A stretch of DNA of 64,000 nucleotides, taken from NCBI GenBank assembly GCA_017993835.1, contig JAGOLX010000016.1, positions 1 to 64,000 of the forward strand, written 5' to 3'. The translations under genes were made by a program, and so were the position numbers. This stretch comes from Phycisphaerae bacterium (GTDB lineage: Bacteria > Planctomycetota > Phycisphaerae > Sedimentisphaerales > Anaerobacaceae). A model generated the notes under the pieces. That model did no database searches and was not told where the DNA came from. It saw only the letters and a list, made by a program, of their open reading frames with translations. Shown one piece after another: positions 43,870 to 52,260 of the stretch. Positions within the stretch are counted from its first letter, which is position 1. The number at the start of each line of letters is the position of its first letter.

Positions 43870-44679
43870 ATGGTTCGAATCGCCTTGGTCGTCGGATTGC
43901 TGCTGGCTCTGGAGCCGGTTCCGCAGAATGACGTCAAGCCCTTGCTCGGGGCCCATGCCCACAACGACTACCAGCACAACCCCCCGTTGTTGAAGGCCCT
44001 TGGGCAGGGCTTCACCAGCGTGGAGGCGGACATCTTCCTCGTGGGCGACAAGCTCTGCGTCGCCCACGAATCGAAGGGAATTGCGCCCGACAGGACGCTG
44101 CAGTCGCTCTATTTGCAGCCCCTCTGCGAGCGGGTGAAAAGGAACGGGGGACGGGTTTACCGGGACGGGCCTCGCTTCACGCTCCTGATCGATCTCAAGA
44201 CCGCAGCCGAGCCGACGTATCGAAAACTCCACGAAATCCTCGGAGAGTATCGGGACATGCTCACGACGTTTGGCCCGAACGGTCGCAAGGAGGGGGCTAT
44301 CCTCGTGGTCCTGTCGGGGAACAGCCCGCTGGAGCAGATGCGATCGCAGGAGGTCCGCTACGCAGGTTGCGACGGTCGCCTGACCGATCTGGACTCCGAC
44401 GTCCCGGCCGATCTGCTGCCCATGATCAGCGACCACTGGGGCAGGCACTTCACCTGGCGGGGCGACGGACCGATGCCGCCGGAGGAACGAACGAAGCTCG
44501 ACGAGATCGTCCGCAAATCGCATGCGAAGGGCCGCGTGGTGCGGTTCTGGGCCACGCCGGACGCGCCGTCGCCGGCCCGGGAGGCCCTGTGGAAGGAACT
44601 GCTCTCGGCCGGCGTCGATCTGATCAACACGGACGATCTCGAAGGCCTGCGGAGGTTTCTCCTTGAGCAAGGACGATGA
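43870..44679 (+). CDS. Exported PI-PLC/GDPD-superfamily phosphodiesterase-like protein
   Basis: 269 residues with a short signal peptide (IALVVGLLLALEP). The barrel begins with LLGAHAHNDYQHNPPLLKAL, and GFTSVEADIFLV and CVAHESKG follow. This is the first His and the acidic residues of the uncharacterised PI-PLC/GDPD branch related to yeast Aim6. The end, GVDLINTDDLEGLRRFL, is the usual last strand of GDPD barrels. It should hydrolyse a phosphodiester outside the cytoplasm; the substrate is unknown. Its last 17 bases overlap the following ABC ATPase gene, so the two are co-transcribed. Confidence 0.78.
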   Translation: MVRIALVVGLLLALEPVPQNDVKPLLGAHAHNDYQHNPPLLKALGQGFTSVEADIFLVGDKLCVAHESKGIAPDRTLQSLYLQPLCERVKRNGGRVYRDGPRFTLLIDLKTAAEPTYRKLHEILGEYRDMLTTFGPNGRKEGAILVVLSGNSPLEQMRSQEVRYAGCDGRLTDLDSDVPADLLPMISDHWGRHFTWRGDGPMPPEERTKLDEIVRKSHAKGRVVRFWATPDAPSPAREALWKELLSAGVDLINTDDLEGLRRFLLEQGR

Positions 44680-45376
44680 AGCTTTCATCGAGACGACGGG
44701 ACTGAGCAAGGTCTATACCTTTGGCGAGGTCCAGGTGGCGGCGCTCCGCGACGTGACCCTGTCGGTCGCTCAGGGCCGGCTCGTCGGCATCACCGGCGCC
44801 TCGGGCTCGGGCAAGTCCACCCTGATGAACCTTCTGGGCGGCCTGGACACCCCGTCGTCCGGCACGATTCGCGTCGGCGGCAAGCTGATCTCCGACCTGA
44901 GCAAGAGAGAACTCGCCCTGTACCGGCGCAATACGGTCGGCATGATCTTTCAATCGTTCAACCTGGTGAACGCCTACACCGCTCTGGAGAACGTGGCGTT
45001 TCCGCTGCTGTTTGCGGGGGCGACGAAGAGACAGCGGCGTGAGCGGGCCGCGGAGTTTCTCCATGCGGTGGGTCTTGATGCCCGCAAGGAGCATCGGCCG
45101 ACCGAGCTTTCCGGCGGGGAGCAGCAGCGGGTCGCGATCGCCCGCGCCCTGGTCAACGAGCCGCAGATCCTGCTGGCCGACGAGCCGACGGGCAACCTGG
45201 ACAGCAAGACCTCGCGTCAGATCGTGGAGATCCTCGCGGACCTGAACCGTCGCCGCGGCCTGACCATCATCATGATCTCCCACGAGCAAACCCTGCTCCG
45301 CGAATTTGCTCACGAGGTGATCGGATTACAGGACGGCACGGTGGTTGCTCGCGAAACGACCGCGAAGGTCAACTGA
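44663..45376 (+). CDS. MacB/LolD-type ABC transporter ATP-binding protein
   Basis: 237 residues with all ABC motifs: Walker [11 protein letters not shown]-loop FQSFNLV, signature [15 protein letters not shown], Walker [14 protein letters not shown] and the H-loop ISHEQ. It powers the permease encoded 15 bases downstream. The start is TTG at 44663, inside the end of the previous gene, with GGAGG placed 7 bases upstream; no in-frame ATG is available before the domain begins. MacB-type systems move substrates out of the inner membrane or release lipoproteins. Confidence 0.92.
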   Translation: MSKDDEAFIETTGLSKVYTFGEVQVAALRDVTLSVAQGRLVGITGASGSGKSTLMNLLGGLDTPSSGTIRVGGKLISDLSKRELALYRRNTVGMIFQSFNLVNAYTALENVAFPLLFAGATKRQRRERAAEFLHAVGLDARKEHRPTELSGGEQQRVAIARALVNEPQILLADEPTGNLDSKTSRQIVEILADLNRRRGLTIIMISHEQTLLREFAHEVIGLQDGTVVARETTAKVN

Positions 45377-45391
45377 CTGATTTGGAACTCT

Positions 45392-46771
45392 ATGCGGATT
45401 TCGGATTACATCGAGCAGGCCGGCGCCAATTTGTGGCGCAAGAAGCTGCGGACGATTCTCACCACCACCGGCGTGGTGATCGGGATCGGCGCCCTGGTCT
45501 GCATGTTCGCGTTTGGCCAGGGCATCCAGCGGAATATCACCGACCAGTTCAACAAGCTGGACCTGTTCAACTACGTCAACGTGGTCGCACGCAACGGCGG
45601 CGGGTCGCCCTCCCACGATCCGGACGATCCCGGCGCTGGAATGGACGACGCGGATCTGCCCCCGAGAGGGGCGAAGCAGGACGGGCCCACGCTCGACGCC
45701 AAGTTCCTGGAGGATGTGACCGCGATCAAGGGCGTCGTCGCGGCGTTTCCGGAGATGCGGTTCCCAGCCCAAATCCGCCTGGGCGACAGAGAAGAGTTCA
45801 CCTTGGCCCAGGTCCTGCCGGCAACGGTGTCGCAATCGGGCCTCGTGCAATTGTGTGCGGGCAGCGCATACGCGTTGGATGAGCCGAACGAGCTGATTGT
45901 CAGCGATTCCTTCCTGCGTCGCCTGGGCGAGAAAGACCCGAACGCCGCGGTTGGTCGCGAGATCGAGGTGTCCACGCTCACGCTGGATTTCAGTCTGGGC
46001 CGGCTGTTTCGGATGGCCTTCCCCACGGGCGATCAGACGCTGCCCTTTGCCCGCGAGAGCCACCGGTTCAAGGTCGTGGGGGTCGCCCAGCGGATGGGTT
46101 TCGGCGGATCGATGCCCGTTCGCAGCGACGTGTATGTCCCGCCGGGGGCCGCCGCCAAGATGCACAAGCTGGCGCTGACCAGCATCTGGGACTTCTTCAA
46201 ACCCACCGGTCAGGAGAACAACTACTCCATGGTCAGCGTCAAGGTCACGTCGCCGAAGGACGTGACGCCGGTTAAGAAGGAGCTCGAATCGCGCGGCTAC
46301 CGCACCTTCGCCTTGATGGACCAGTTGGACCAGATGCGAATCGGCTTTCTCATCATGGACATGTTCCTGATCGCAGTCGGCATGATCGGCATCACCGTCG
46401 CGTCACTCGGGATCGTCAACACGATGGTGATGTCCATCCTGGAGCGGTACCGCGAGATCGGCATCATGAAGGCGGTGGGGGCCACGGACGGCGATGTGCA
46501 GCGGATCTTCTTTTTCGAGTCCGGCGCCATCGGTCTGCTCGGCGGCACGTTCGGCCTGTTCCTCGCAGGGGCGACGAGCTTCGTTATCAACGGAGTCATC
46601 AACGCCATCATGGCCCGCCAAGGCGCCCCCCGCATGGCGTACTTCAGTTTCCCCTGGTGGCTGTGCCTGGGCGCGATCCTCTTCTCGATCCTCATCAGCC
46701 TCCTCGCGGGGATCTACCCCACGCGTCGCGCCGCCCGAGTCGATCCGGTCGTCGCCCTGCGGCACGACTGA
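45392..46771 (+). CDS. MacB/FtsX-type ABC transporter permease
   Basis: 459 residues. Membrane helix 1 (about 20-45, LRTILTTTGVVIGIGALVCM) is followed by the periplasmic MacB-PCD domain (about 50-310). The FtsX domain has three more helices (IMDMFLIAVGMIGITVASLG, an IFFFESGAIGLLGGTFGLFL region, and WLCLGAILFSILISLLAGIY). The MSILERYREIGIMKAVGA coupling segment and the final YPTRRAARVDPVVALR are typical. It pairs with the ATPase just upstream. No adaptor (MacA-like) is adjacent. A tandem AGACGCAG run follows the gene at about 46798-46817. Confidence 0.92.
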   Translation: MRISDYIEQAGANLWRKKLRTILTTTGVVIGIGALVCMFAFGQGIQRNITDQFNKLDLFNYVNVVARNGGGSPSHDPDDPGAGMDDADLPPRGAKQDGPTLDAKFLEDVTAIKGVVAAFPEMRFPAQIRLGDREEFTLAQVLPATVSQSGLVQLCAGSAYALDEPNELIVSDSFLRRLGEKDPNAAVGREIEVSTLTLDFSLGRLFRMAFPTGDQTLPFARESHRFKVVGVAQRMGFGGSMPVRSDVYVPPGAAAKMHKLALTSIWDFFKPTGQENNYSMVSVKVTSPKDVTPVKKELESRGYRTFALMDQLDQMRIGFLIMDMFLIAVGMIGITVASLGIVNTMVMSILERYREIGIMKAVGATDGDVQRIFFFESGAIGLLGGTFGLFLAGATSFVINGVINAIMARQGAPRMAYFSFPWWLCLGAILFSILISLLAGIYPTRRAARVDPVVALRHD

Positions 46772-46940
46772 CGTGTTCGATGCGAATCTACTCGCGCGGA
46801 GACGCAGAGACGCAGAGACGAGTAGTCGCCGATGGACGCCGGCAACTGGCAACTGTTTCTCGCTTCTTGCCTTCTTCTTGGCGAGGCTCTATAATGTGAC
46901 ATGTGCAGGTGAGAACCCGAATTGTCCTGAGGACGACCTG

Positions 46941-47342
46941 ATGTACTACTACTGGATACCGATAGCGATTCTCTTGCTGGTTGCCTTATTCACCGACAGC
47001 AATACATGGTCACCGTTCCAGTCGGATCAGGTGAAAGAAATCTGCTCGCACATGACCCGAGCGGAACGTCGAGCAGCGATCAGAAGAGGCGCCGTGTGGG
47101 GCCTTCTGATCGGTGCGGTTCCAGGAATGGTTGGGCTCATTCTGGGTGTGGTGGTCTTCCGGTCTCCCCTGGTTGTCGTAACCGTCTGCTTTCTTGCGTT
47201 CTTTCTCATCGCTCTGGTGCTGCACGGGAAGTGGATGCCCAGTGTGGTCAAGTCGCAGCAGAATCTCCTTGCGTCTACAGAGTGGGCAAGAAGCCAAGGC
47301 ATCAAAGCAGGGGATATCCGCCTGTATTGTTGGCAACGATGA
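46941..47342 (+). CDS. Small three-helix membrane protein of unknown function
   Basis: 133 residues. GAGGA lies 7 bases before the ATG. Three hydrophobic helices (WIPIAILLLVALF; VWGLLIGAVPGMVGLILGVVVF; VVVTVCFLAFFLIALVLHG) surround a cytoplasmic loop with MTRAERRAAIRRGA. The C-terminus, LASTEWARSQGIKAGDIRLY, looks like a conserved cap motif. I do not know the family. It stands alone between the ABC pair and an ABC ATPase remnant. Confidence 0.6.
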   Translation: MYYYWIPIAILLLVALFTDSNTWSPFQSDQVKEICSHMTRAERRAAIRRGAVWGLLIGAVPGMVGLILGVVVFRSPLVVVTVCFLAFFLIALVLHGKWMPSVVKSQQNLLASTEWARSQGIKAGDIRLYCWQR

Positions 47343-47413
47343 TCCTGCACGACAGAGCCTGTGGGCGTCCGCACACCTCTCAGAGGAGCACCGTCTGAGC
47401 AGGCGATAGAGCG

Positions 47414-47635
47414 TGTCCGCCTCAGCGCCCGGTTCTGTCTGATGTGACGTTCCGCGTTCGGCCGGGGGAGAAGATCGCCCTCGTCGGGCCCAGCGGGTCG
47501 GGCAAGACCACCCTGGTCAGTCTGATCCCGCGATTCTACGATGTCGAGTCTGGCACGCACCAGGAATTACTCGCCCGCGGCGGGCTCTACTGCGAGTACC
47601 ACCGCAAGCAGTTCGCCTCCGCTGAAGCCGGCTGA
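47414..47635 (+). pseudogene. Internally deleted ABC exporter ATPase remnant
   Basis: In one open frame the start of an MsbA-type nucleotide-binding domain ([14 protein letters not shown], Walker [21 protein letters not shown], then VESG) is joined directly to the extreme C-terminus of such a protein ([20 protein letters not shown]). The Q-loop, signature, Walker B and H-loop, about 150 codons, are missing, as are all membrane segments. The sequence at the joint is clean and in frame. The last 69 bases overlap the 3' end of the minus-strand gene at 47567. Confidence 0.8.
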
Positions 47636-48610
47636 AGAGGTTCTTCTCGGTCGCAAGCCCGATCTTCCTCGCGCCTGCATTTGACTCAGGTAGTGCTTGT
47701 AGAGGGCGGCGACCTCGTCATCCGAGATGGTCTTCGTGATGACAAGACGGACGCGGGCTGTCGCGGTCTCGCCTGCCTTGATGTCCCGGCCGAAGAGGGA
47801 TGCGTAGAGCGAGTAGTGAGCCTCGCCTTCATACGGCGTGGCGATGGCGAAGCAGTCGGTCGCAGGGGCCATGACGATGGCGGTCAGGCCGTGGGTCGTG
47901 TCCCGCCGCAGACCGATGGGGGCCGCGAGACGCGGGCGGATCGCCCAGTCCACGGGATTGGGTTCGATTGTCCATCGCCCGTCGCGGATGATGGGCAGCA
48001 CCTGCGGTTCTCTCGGGAACATCTGCCAGTTGCCTTCGGATTTCCTTGCCGCCAGGAAGCCCAGCTTGCCCTGGTTGTCGGGAGTCTCCGCGGCGCAGAC
48101 GAAAGGCGATGGGAACGCCTTGTCGAAATACGATGCGAAGAACGACTCGAAGCGGCTCAGGTCCGCCCGGGTGCTGACCGTCGTTTCGATGTCGAGGGTC
48201 TGCGGGTCCGCCCATCGGTACAGGGCGGTCATGTCGAAAGGACGGTCCTGGCCGGCCGGCCAGGTGGTCCGCACACTTCCGTCGGGTCGCAACTCGGCCG
48301 TGCTGGGCCAATCCCAGGCCGCGGTTCCATAGCGTTTGTTCGTGGTGAAGACGCGATAGTGGCCTGCGATCCCGACGCTGCCGTCCAGTCTGGCGCCGGA
48401 GGGAACGTGCACGACCGACGACAGACCTCGCGATTTGCCGTCCTGGCGCAGCGCCCCTCGGAGGACGCCGGTGTCGAATGTGTACTCGCCTTGGCTGCCC
48501 GCGAGGAAGGCGAGCTGCTGGGTTGTCTCGTCGCCGGCTGTGACACCGGCGACGAGGGATACTGCTGCTATGATACGAACACCCCAATACCGTGCGGAAA
48601 TGCCGAACAT
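47567..48610 (-). CDS. Secreted protein of unknown function, C-terminus run into a remnant
   Basis: 347 residues with a signal peptide ([16 protein letters not shown]). The body (about 25-320) reads as a beta-sandwich protein with conserved-looking segments ([44 protein letters not shown]). I do not recognise a family; a sugar-related function is only suggested by the neighbours. The last 25 or so residues are low-complexity and are encoded by DNA antisense to the ABC remnant at 47414-47635. The native C-terminus may therefore have been lost in that rearrangement. The next gene upstream on the same strand ends 15 bases before its ATG, so the two form a unit. Confidence 0.65.
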   Translation of the reverse strand: MFGISARYWGVRIIAAVSLVAGVTAGDETTQQLAFLAGSQGEYTFDTGVLRGALRQDGKSRGLSSVVHVPSGARLDGSVGIAGHYRVFTTNKRYGTAAWDWPSTAELRPDGSVRTTWPAGQDRPFDMTALYRWADPQTLDIETTVSTRADLSRFESFFASYFDKAFPSPFVCAAETPDNQGKLGFLAARKSEGNWQMFPREPQVLPIIRDGRWTIEPNPVDWAIRPRLAAPIGLRRDTTHGLTAIVMAPATDCFAIATPYEGEAHYSLYASLFGRDIKAGETATARVRLVITKTISDDEVAALYKHYLSQMQARGRSGLRPRRTSSAGFSGGELLAVVLAVEPAAGE

Positions 48611-48624
48611 GGGCGTCACTCCGG

Positions 48625-49590
48625 TCACTTGCTTTTCGGGACCTCGCACGCGACGCGGAAGCCGATGCAGTCGATCTGGGGCAGCCACCACTTGCTCTTG
48701 GGGATCTGCGGGTCGTTCATCCGCCACCAGTCCTCCTCGAATCCGCGGGCGGCGCATCGGAGCTCGCCGGCAGGACTGTCGTAGTAGCCGCCGCGTGCGA
48801 CGTGTATTTTCCCTTCCTTCGGGCCGGCGGGATTATCCTTGATATCCAGCGTGTACCCGGTCGGGTTGTAGAAGTCCTGGACCCACTCGCGGACGTTGCC
48901 CTGCATATCGTAGAGGCCCCAGGCGTTGGGCTTCTTCGTCGCGACCGCGTGGGGCTCCATGTCCGAGTTATCGGTGTACCAGGCGTAGTCCTTCAGGCCC
49001 TCCGCGGATTCGGCCACACCGAAGGGGGTGCTCGTGCCGGCCCGGGCTGCGTACTCCCACTCCGCCTCCGTGGGCAGGCGGTACTGTTTGCCGGTCTTCT
49101 GCGAGAGCCACTGACAGAAGGTCATCGCGTTGTGCCATGTCCCGCCGATGGTCGGGTGCTTCTTGCTGTAGCCCATGGTCATGTCGCCGTAGACGGGGGT
49201 CGGGCCGGTGATGGCGTTGACGCCGTCCTTGGGCTTCTCCTCTTTCTGGGCGGTCTCAGTCTCGACGAAGTCCTTCTTCGCGGTCCCGGTTTCCTGGTAG
49301 TAGGCCAGGAACAGGTCAATGGTGGTTTCTGTGGTGCACAGATAGAAGGGGGCCACCTGCACCTGTCGTTGCGGGCCCTCGTTCTCGGCTCGCTCGGCCT
49401 CGCCGGCGGGGCTGCCCATCGTGAACGATCCGCCGGGGATGAGGACCATGTCGAGGGACAACTTTGACCCGTCCTTGGCGGTGATGGTCTCGGTGAACTT
49501 CTTCGGGGCCTCGTTCCCCGCGGCCGAGGCAATTCCGACCGCGATCAGGGCCAACAGGGCAACACACGACAACAGAACGATTCTCTTCAC
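48625..49590 (-). CDS. Exported SUMF1/FGE-fold protein without catalytic Cys pair
   Basis: 321 residues; signal peptide VLLSCVALLALIAVGIASA. The formylglycine-enzyme fold is clear: MVLIPGGSFTMGSP, TTETTIDLFLAYY, GTWHNAMTFCQWLSQKTGK, YRLPTEAEWEYAARAG, GLYDMQGNVREWVQDFY, and VARGGYYDSPAGELRCAARG with the final DCIGFRVA. True sulfatase activators carry two active-site Cys in the RGGS..C.....C region. Here the first is absent (RGGYYDSPAGELRC), so this is probably a binding or other SUMF1-fold protein. It lies just upstream of the secreted protein encoded at 47567. Confidence 0.88.
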   Translation of the reverse strand: MKRIVLLSCVALLALIAVGIASAAGNEAPKKFTETITAKDGSKLSLDMVLIPGGSFTMGSPAGEAERAENEGPQRQVQVAPFYLCTTETTIDLFLAYYQETGTAKKDFVETETAQKEEKPKDGVNAITGPTPVYGDMTMGYSKKHPTIGGTWHNAMTFCQWLSQKTGKQYRLPTEAEWEYAARAGTSTPFGVAESAEGLKDYAWYTDNSDMEPHAVATKKPNAWGLYDMQGNVREWVQDFYNPTGYTLDIKDNPAGPKEGKIHVARGGYYDSPAGELRCAARGFEEDWWRMNDPQIPKSKWWLPQIDCIGFRVACEVPKSK

Positions 49591-49662
49591 TTGGCAATCT
49601 CCTCAAAACAGCACGGGTTTCCGGCCCGTGGCTCCAGATGCATAGGCTGAACGCCCATGCCA

Positions 49663-50973
49663 CTATATCATCTTGGTCCGGCCGGGCAGGGGCACGGGAT
49701 AGCTGCCATTCGGCCCCGGCGCGGCCGGCGGGGTCATCTCATCGTAACAGTCCTCGGGTTTCGGTGCGTAGAAGTACTCGGAGGCGTTGATCTGCTCCCA
49801 GGTTACTTCCTGGCCTGTGTAGCAGGAGATCTGGCCCATCAGGCCGATCGTCGTGCTCGGGACCATGTAGTCGCCATTGTTGACGGGCTTGCCGTCGCGG
49901 ATCGCCCTGAACAGGACGTCGTGCTCCCGCTGGTAGGGATCGCACCTTCCATTCCATCGCCAGTTCGTCTCGCCCGAGATCCGGCAGCCCATGATGTCGG
50001 CCTTGCCCTTGCTGCCGAACACGAGGCTCGAGTATTCGTCGTAGCATCCGGTCGTGGTCCGGCAGAAGGCGTAGATCCGCACCCCGTTGGCGAATTCGTA
50101 GACGACGCTGTGGTGGTCGAACACGTCGCCATAGATCGGCTCAGTCATGGAGGACCGCCCGCCCAGGCCGTGACACTTGACCGGGACCTGATTGTGCAGC
50201 ACCCAACTGGCCCGGTCCAGGTTGTGGACCAGCGACTGAATGACGTCGTCGCCCGAGAGCCAGCGGAAGTGGTACTGCGTGCTGCACTGCCACTGCACCT
50301 CCGTCAGGCCGGGCTTGCGGTCGATCACGCCGTAGGGGCCTCGCAGGAAGTTCTCCTCGATGGAGATCACGTCGCCGATCTGACCGTCGTGGATTCGCTG
50401 CACCGTCTCCGCGTAGCCCGTGTGGTAGCGGCTGTGCAGACCCGAGACCAGGCACAGTCCTTTCTGCTTCGCGAGGTCGGCGGCCTTCTTCATGACCTTC
50501 ATCCCGAGCGGGTCGATCCCGTGGGGCTTCTCGACGAATACGTGCTTGCCCGCCTGGATGGCGGTCAGTGCGTGGAACGGATGGAACTTGGCTGCGTTGG
50601 CGATCACGACCACGTCCGAAGACTCGATCACTTTCTTGTAGCCGTCGAAGCCGGCGAAGCAGTGGTCGTCGTCGGCGATGACCTGCTCCGGCTTGCCCTT
50701 CTTGAGGATCTCGCGAACTGCCTTGACGCGGTCCATGAAGATGTCGCACATGGCGACCAGACGGACCCCCTTGTCGGCGGTGAGGGCCTGGTCCGCGGCG
50801 CCGGTGTTGCGACCGCCGCAGCCGATCATGCCCAGGCGGATGATGTCGCCTGCCCCGGCGTATGCGCCGACGTTCAGCACGCCCAGCGTGGTAGCCGAAG
50901 CCACTGTCGTGGAGGCCTTCAGGAAGTCACGCCGTGTTGTTGCGACTCTGCTCGATGCATTTGACCGTGCCAT
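49663..50973 (-). CDS. TAT-exported Gfo/Idh/MocA-family oxidoreductase
   Basis: 436 residues. GGGAGG precedes the ATG. The N-terminus has the twin-arginine motif TTRRDFLKAS, so it is exported folded with cofactor. The NAD(P)-binding Rossmann domain starts IIRLGMIGCGGRNTG. The family signature EKPHGIDPLGM follows, and a C-terminal alpha/beta domain (about 230-400) contains DHHSVVYEFANGVRI. Family members oxidise or reduce sugars. Planctomycetes typically carry many TAT-exported copies (background knowledge). It ends in a Pro/Gly-rich tail. Confidence 0.92.
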   Translation of the reverse strand: MARSNASSRVATTRRDFLKASTTVASATTLGVLNVGAYAGAGDIIRLGMIGCGGRNTGAADQALTADKGVRLVAMCDIFMDRVKAVREILKKGKPEQVIADDDHCFAGFDGYKKVIESSDVVVIANAAKFHPFHALTAIQAGKHVFVEKPHGIDPLGMKVMKKAADLAKQKGLCLVSGLHSRYHTGYAETVQRIHDGQIGDVISIEENFLRGPYGVIDRKPGLTEVQWQCSTQYHFRWLSGDDVIQSLVHNLDRASWVLHNQVPVKCHGLGGRSSMTEPIYGDVFDHHSVVYEFANGVRIYAFCRTTTGCYDEYSSLVFGSKGKADIMGCRISGETNWRWNGRCDPYQREHDVLFRAIRDGKPVNNGDYMVPSTTIGLMGQISCYTGQEVTWEQINASEYFYAPKPEDCYDEMTPPAAPGPNGSYPVPLPGRTKMI

Positions 50974-51176
50974 CTTGCCTCCCTTTCGTAAGCCCTTGTC
51001 CAATCCGGTTCCTGGTCGGCGAGCGTCCCCGCGCGCCGGTCCCCCATAGTACCCCCTGGGCCGGCCGAATTCAAGTCGCACCTGAGGAATCAGACGGCCC
51101 GCGGCCCTTTGAAATTGCACGAAACCGTGGTATCGTGGGAGGCTGGATCAAGGAGCCGATCACGAGATATGCGAGT

Positions 51177-51540
51177 ATGGTTCTGTTGGGTCTGACGACG
51201 ACCCTGCACGCGGCCGGGCCGAACTTGATTATCCACAACGCCAGGATCGTGACGGTCGATCCCGCCTTCTCGGTCCAGCAGGCGATGGCGGTCGAGGGCA
51301 ACCGGATTGTCGCCGTCGGGCAGGATGACGACGTGCTGCGCCTCCAGACCGAGGACACGGAACTACTCGACCTCGACGGCAAGATGGTCCTGCCCGGCCT
51401 GATAGACTCCCACGTGCATCCCTGCGACGCCGCGATGACCGAATTCGACCATCCGATCCCCGAAATGGAGTCCGTGCAGGATGTGCTCGACTACTTCCAG
51501 GCCCGGGCCAGACTGCTCGACGACGGCCAGTGGATCGTGC
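51177..51540 (+). pseudogene. Amidohydrolase, truncated after 121 codons
   Basis: A short hydrophobic N-terminus precedes LIIHNARIVTVDPAFSVQQA, MVLPGLIDSHVHPCDAAM (metal-binding His-x-His) and DDGQWIVL. This is the start of a YtcJ-like metal-dependent hydrolase that is normally 500 or more residues long. After WIVL the similarity stops abruptly and another frame continues as the tail of a transposase. The original frame runs on without meaning. The gene was broken by a mobile element or a deletion next to one. Confidence 0.8.
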
Positions 51541-51828
51541 TCCAGCGGCAAGTTCGCCACCAACGTGTTGCGGCTGTGCGACCATGTGGCATTGTTGGAA
51601 GACCGGCGTCTGCCGCCGAACGAGAAGATGCCGCTGAGCCGGCCGGTCACCCGCCGTCGCCTGCGGAGCGTGATCCAGGATCTGATGTACTTGGCGGCCC
51701 GCCTGACCCGCCACGCCCGGCGATGGGACCTGGGGCTCTGGAAAGAAAATCCGTGGCGATTCGTGTGGCAACGTTTGTACCATCGATTCACCCAACCAAC
51801 AGCCGGCGGAACAGACTGCTCACCATAG
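51541..51828 (+). mobile_element. C-terminal fragment of a DDE transposase (IS1380/IS4-like)
   Basis: The frame reads GKFATNVLRLCDHVALLEDR, MPLSRPVTRRRLRSVIQDLM, YLAARLTRHARRW and NPWRFVWQRLYHRF. I recognise this as the C-terminus of a DDE transposase of the IS1380/IS4 type. The catalytic part is missing and there is no start codon of its own. The terminal inverted repeats were not identified. It abuts the truncated amidohydrolase at about 51540. Confidence 0.6.
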
Positions 51829-51960
51829 AAAGCAAGGCCGATTCATCACGGATTCAGGTCAATCATAGAACAGCTGTTCCTACTGTCTCTCGATCCTCAT
51901 GGGGCAGGGGCCTGCGGCACCGTGAGGCGGGATGCGTGACGCGTCGTGCGTCGGAAGAGT

Positions 51961-52015
51961 GGATTCCCGCGTTCCCCCCGATCGGGTCGAGGGCAGGCTT
52001 TGCGCGGGAATGACA
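51961..52015. repeat. Dispersed repeat with GGATTCCCGCG / CGCGGGAATGACA ends
   Basis: GGATTCCCGCG (51961-51971) and CGCGGGAATGACA (52003-52015) are inverted relative to each other. Related ends occur at 57032-57057, 61256-61283 and 61317-61448. Such elements (core TGTCATTCCCGCG...CGGGAATCC) are common intergenic repeats in many environmental bacteria. Confidence 0.6.
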
Positions 52016-52156
52016 GAATGGGGCTGCACCGGGCATTCGCCGGGGAGTTGGGAGATGACGTTGTTGATGCGATTGACCTTGTTGTCGCCAGGAACTCTGT
52101 TGACAGGCCGGGAGGGGACGAGGGACAATGGGTGGGATCGCCCGGCGAGGAAGGCG

Positions 52157-52215
52157 GCGGCGTTGGAGGCCTTGAGGAAGTCGCTGCTGCATCAGGCGTT
52201 CGCTGGGGCGTTGTG
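52157..52215 (+). pseudogene. C-terminal remnant of a type I restriction specificity subunit (HsdS)
   Basis: The frame reads ALEALRKSLLHQAFAGAL, the typical last helix of HsdS target-recognition subunits. Nothing HsdS-like is readable upstream, where the dispersed repeat lies. A four-helix-suffix protein of the kind often found in type I restriction loci follows 45 bases later, which supports the reading. hsdM and hsdR are absent. Confidence 0.6.
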
Positions 52216-52260
52216 GGATGACTTCGTTGAGACGCGGGCTGGGGAAGGAGCGGAGAAGAC

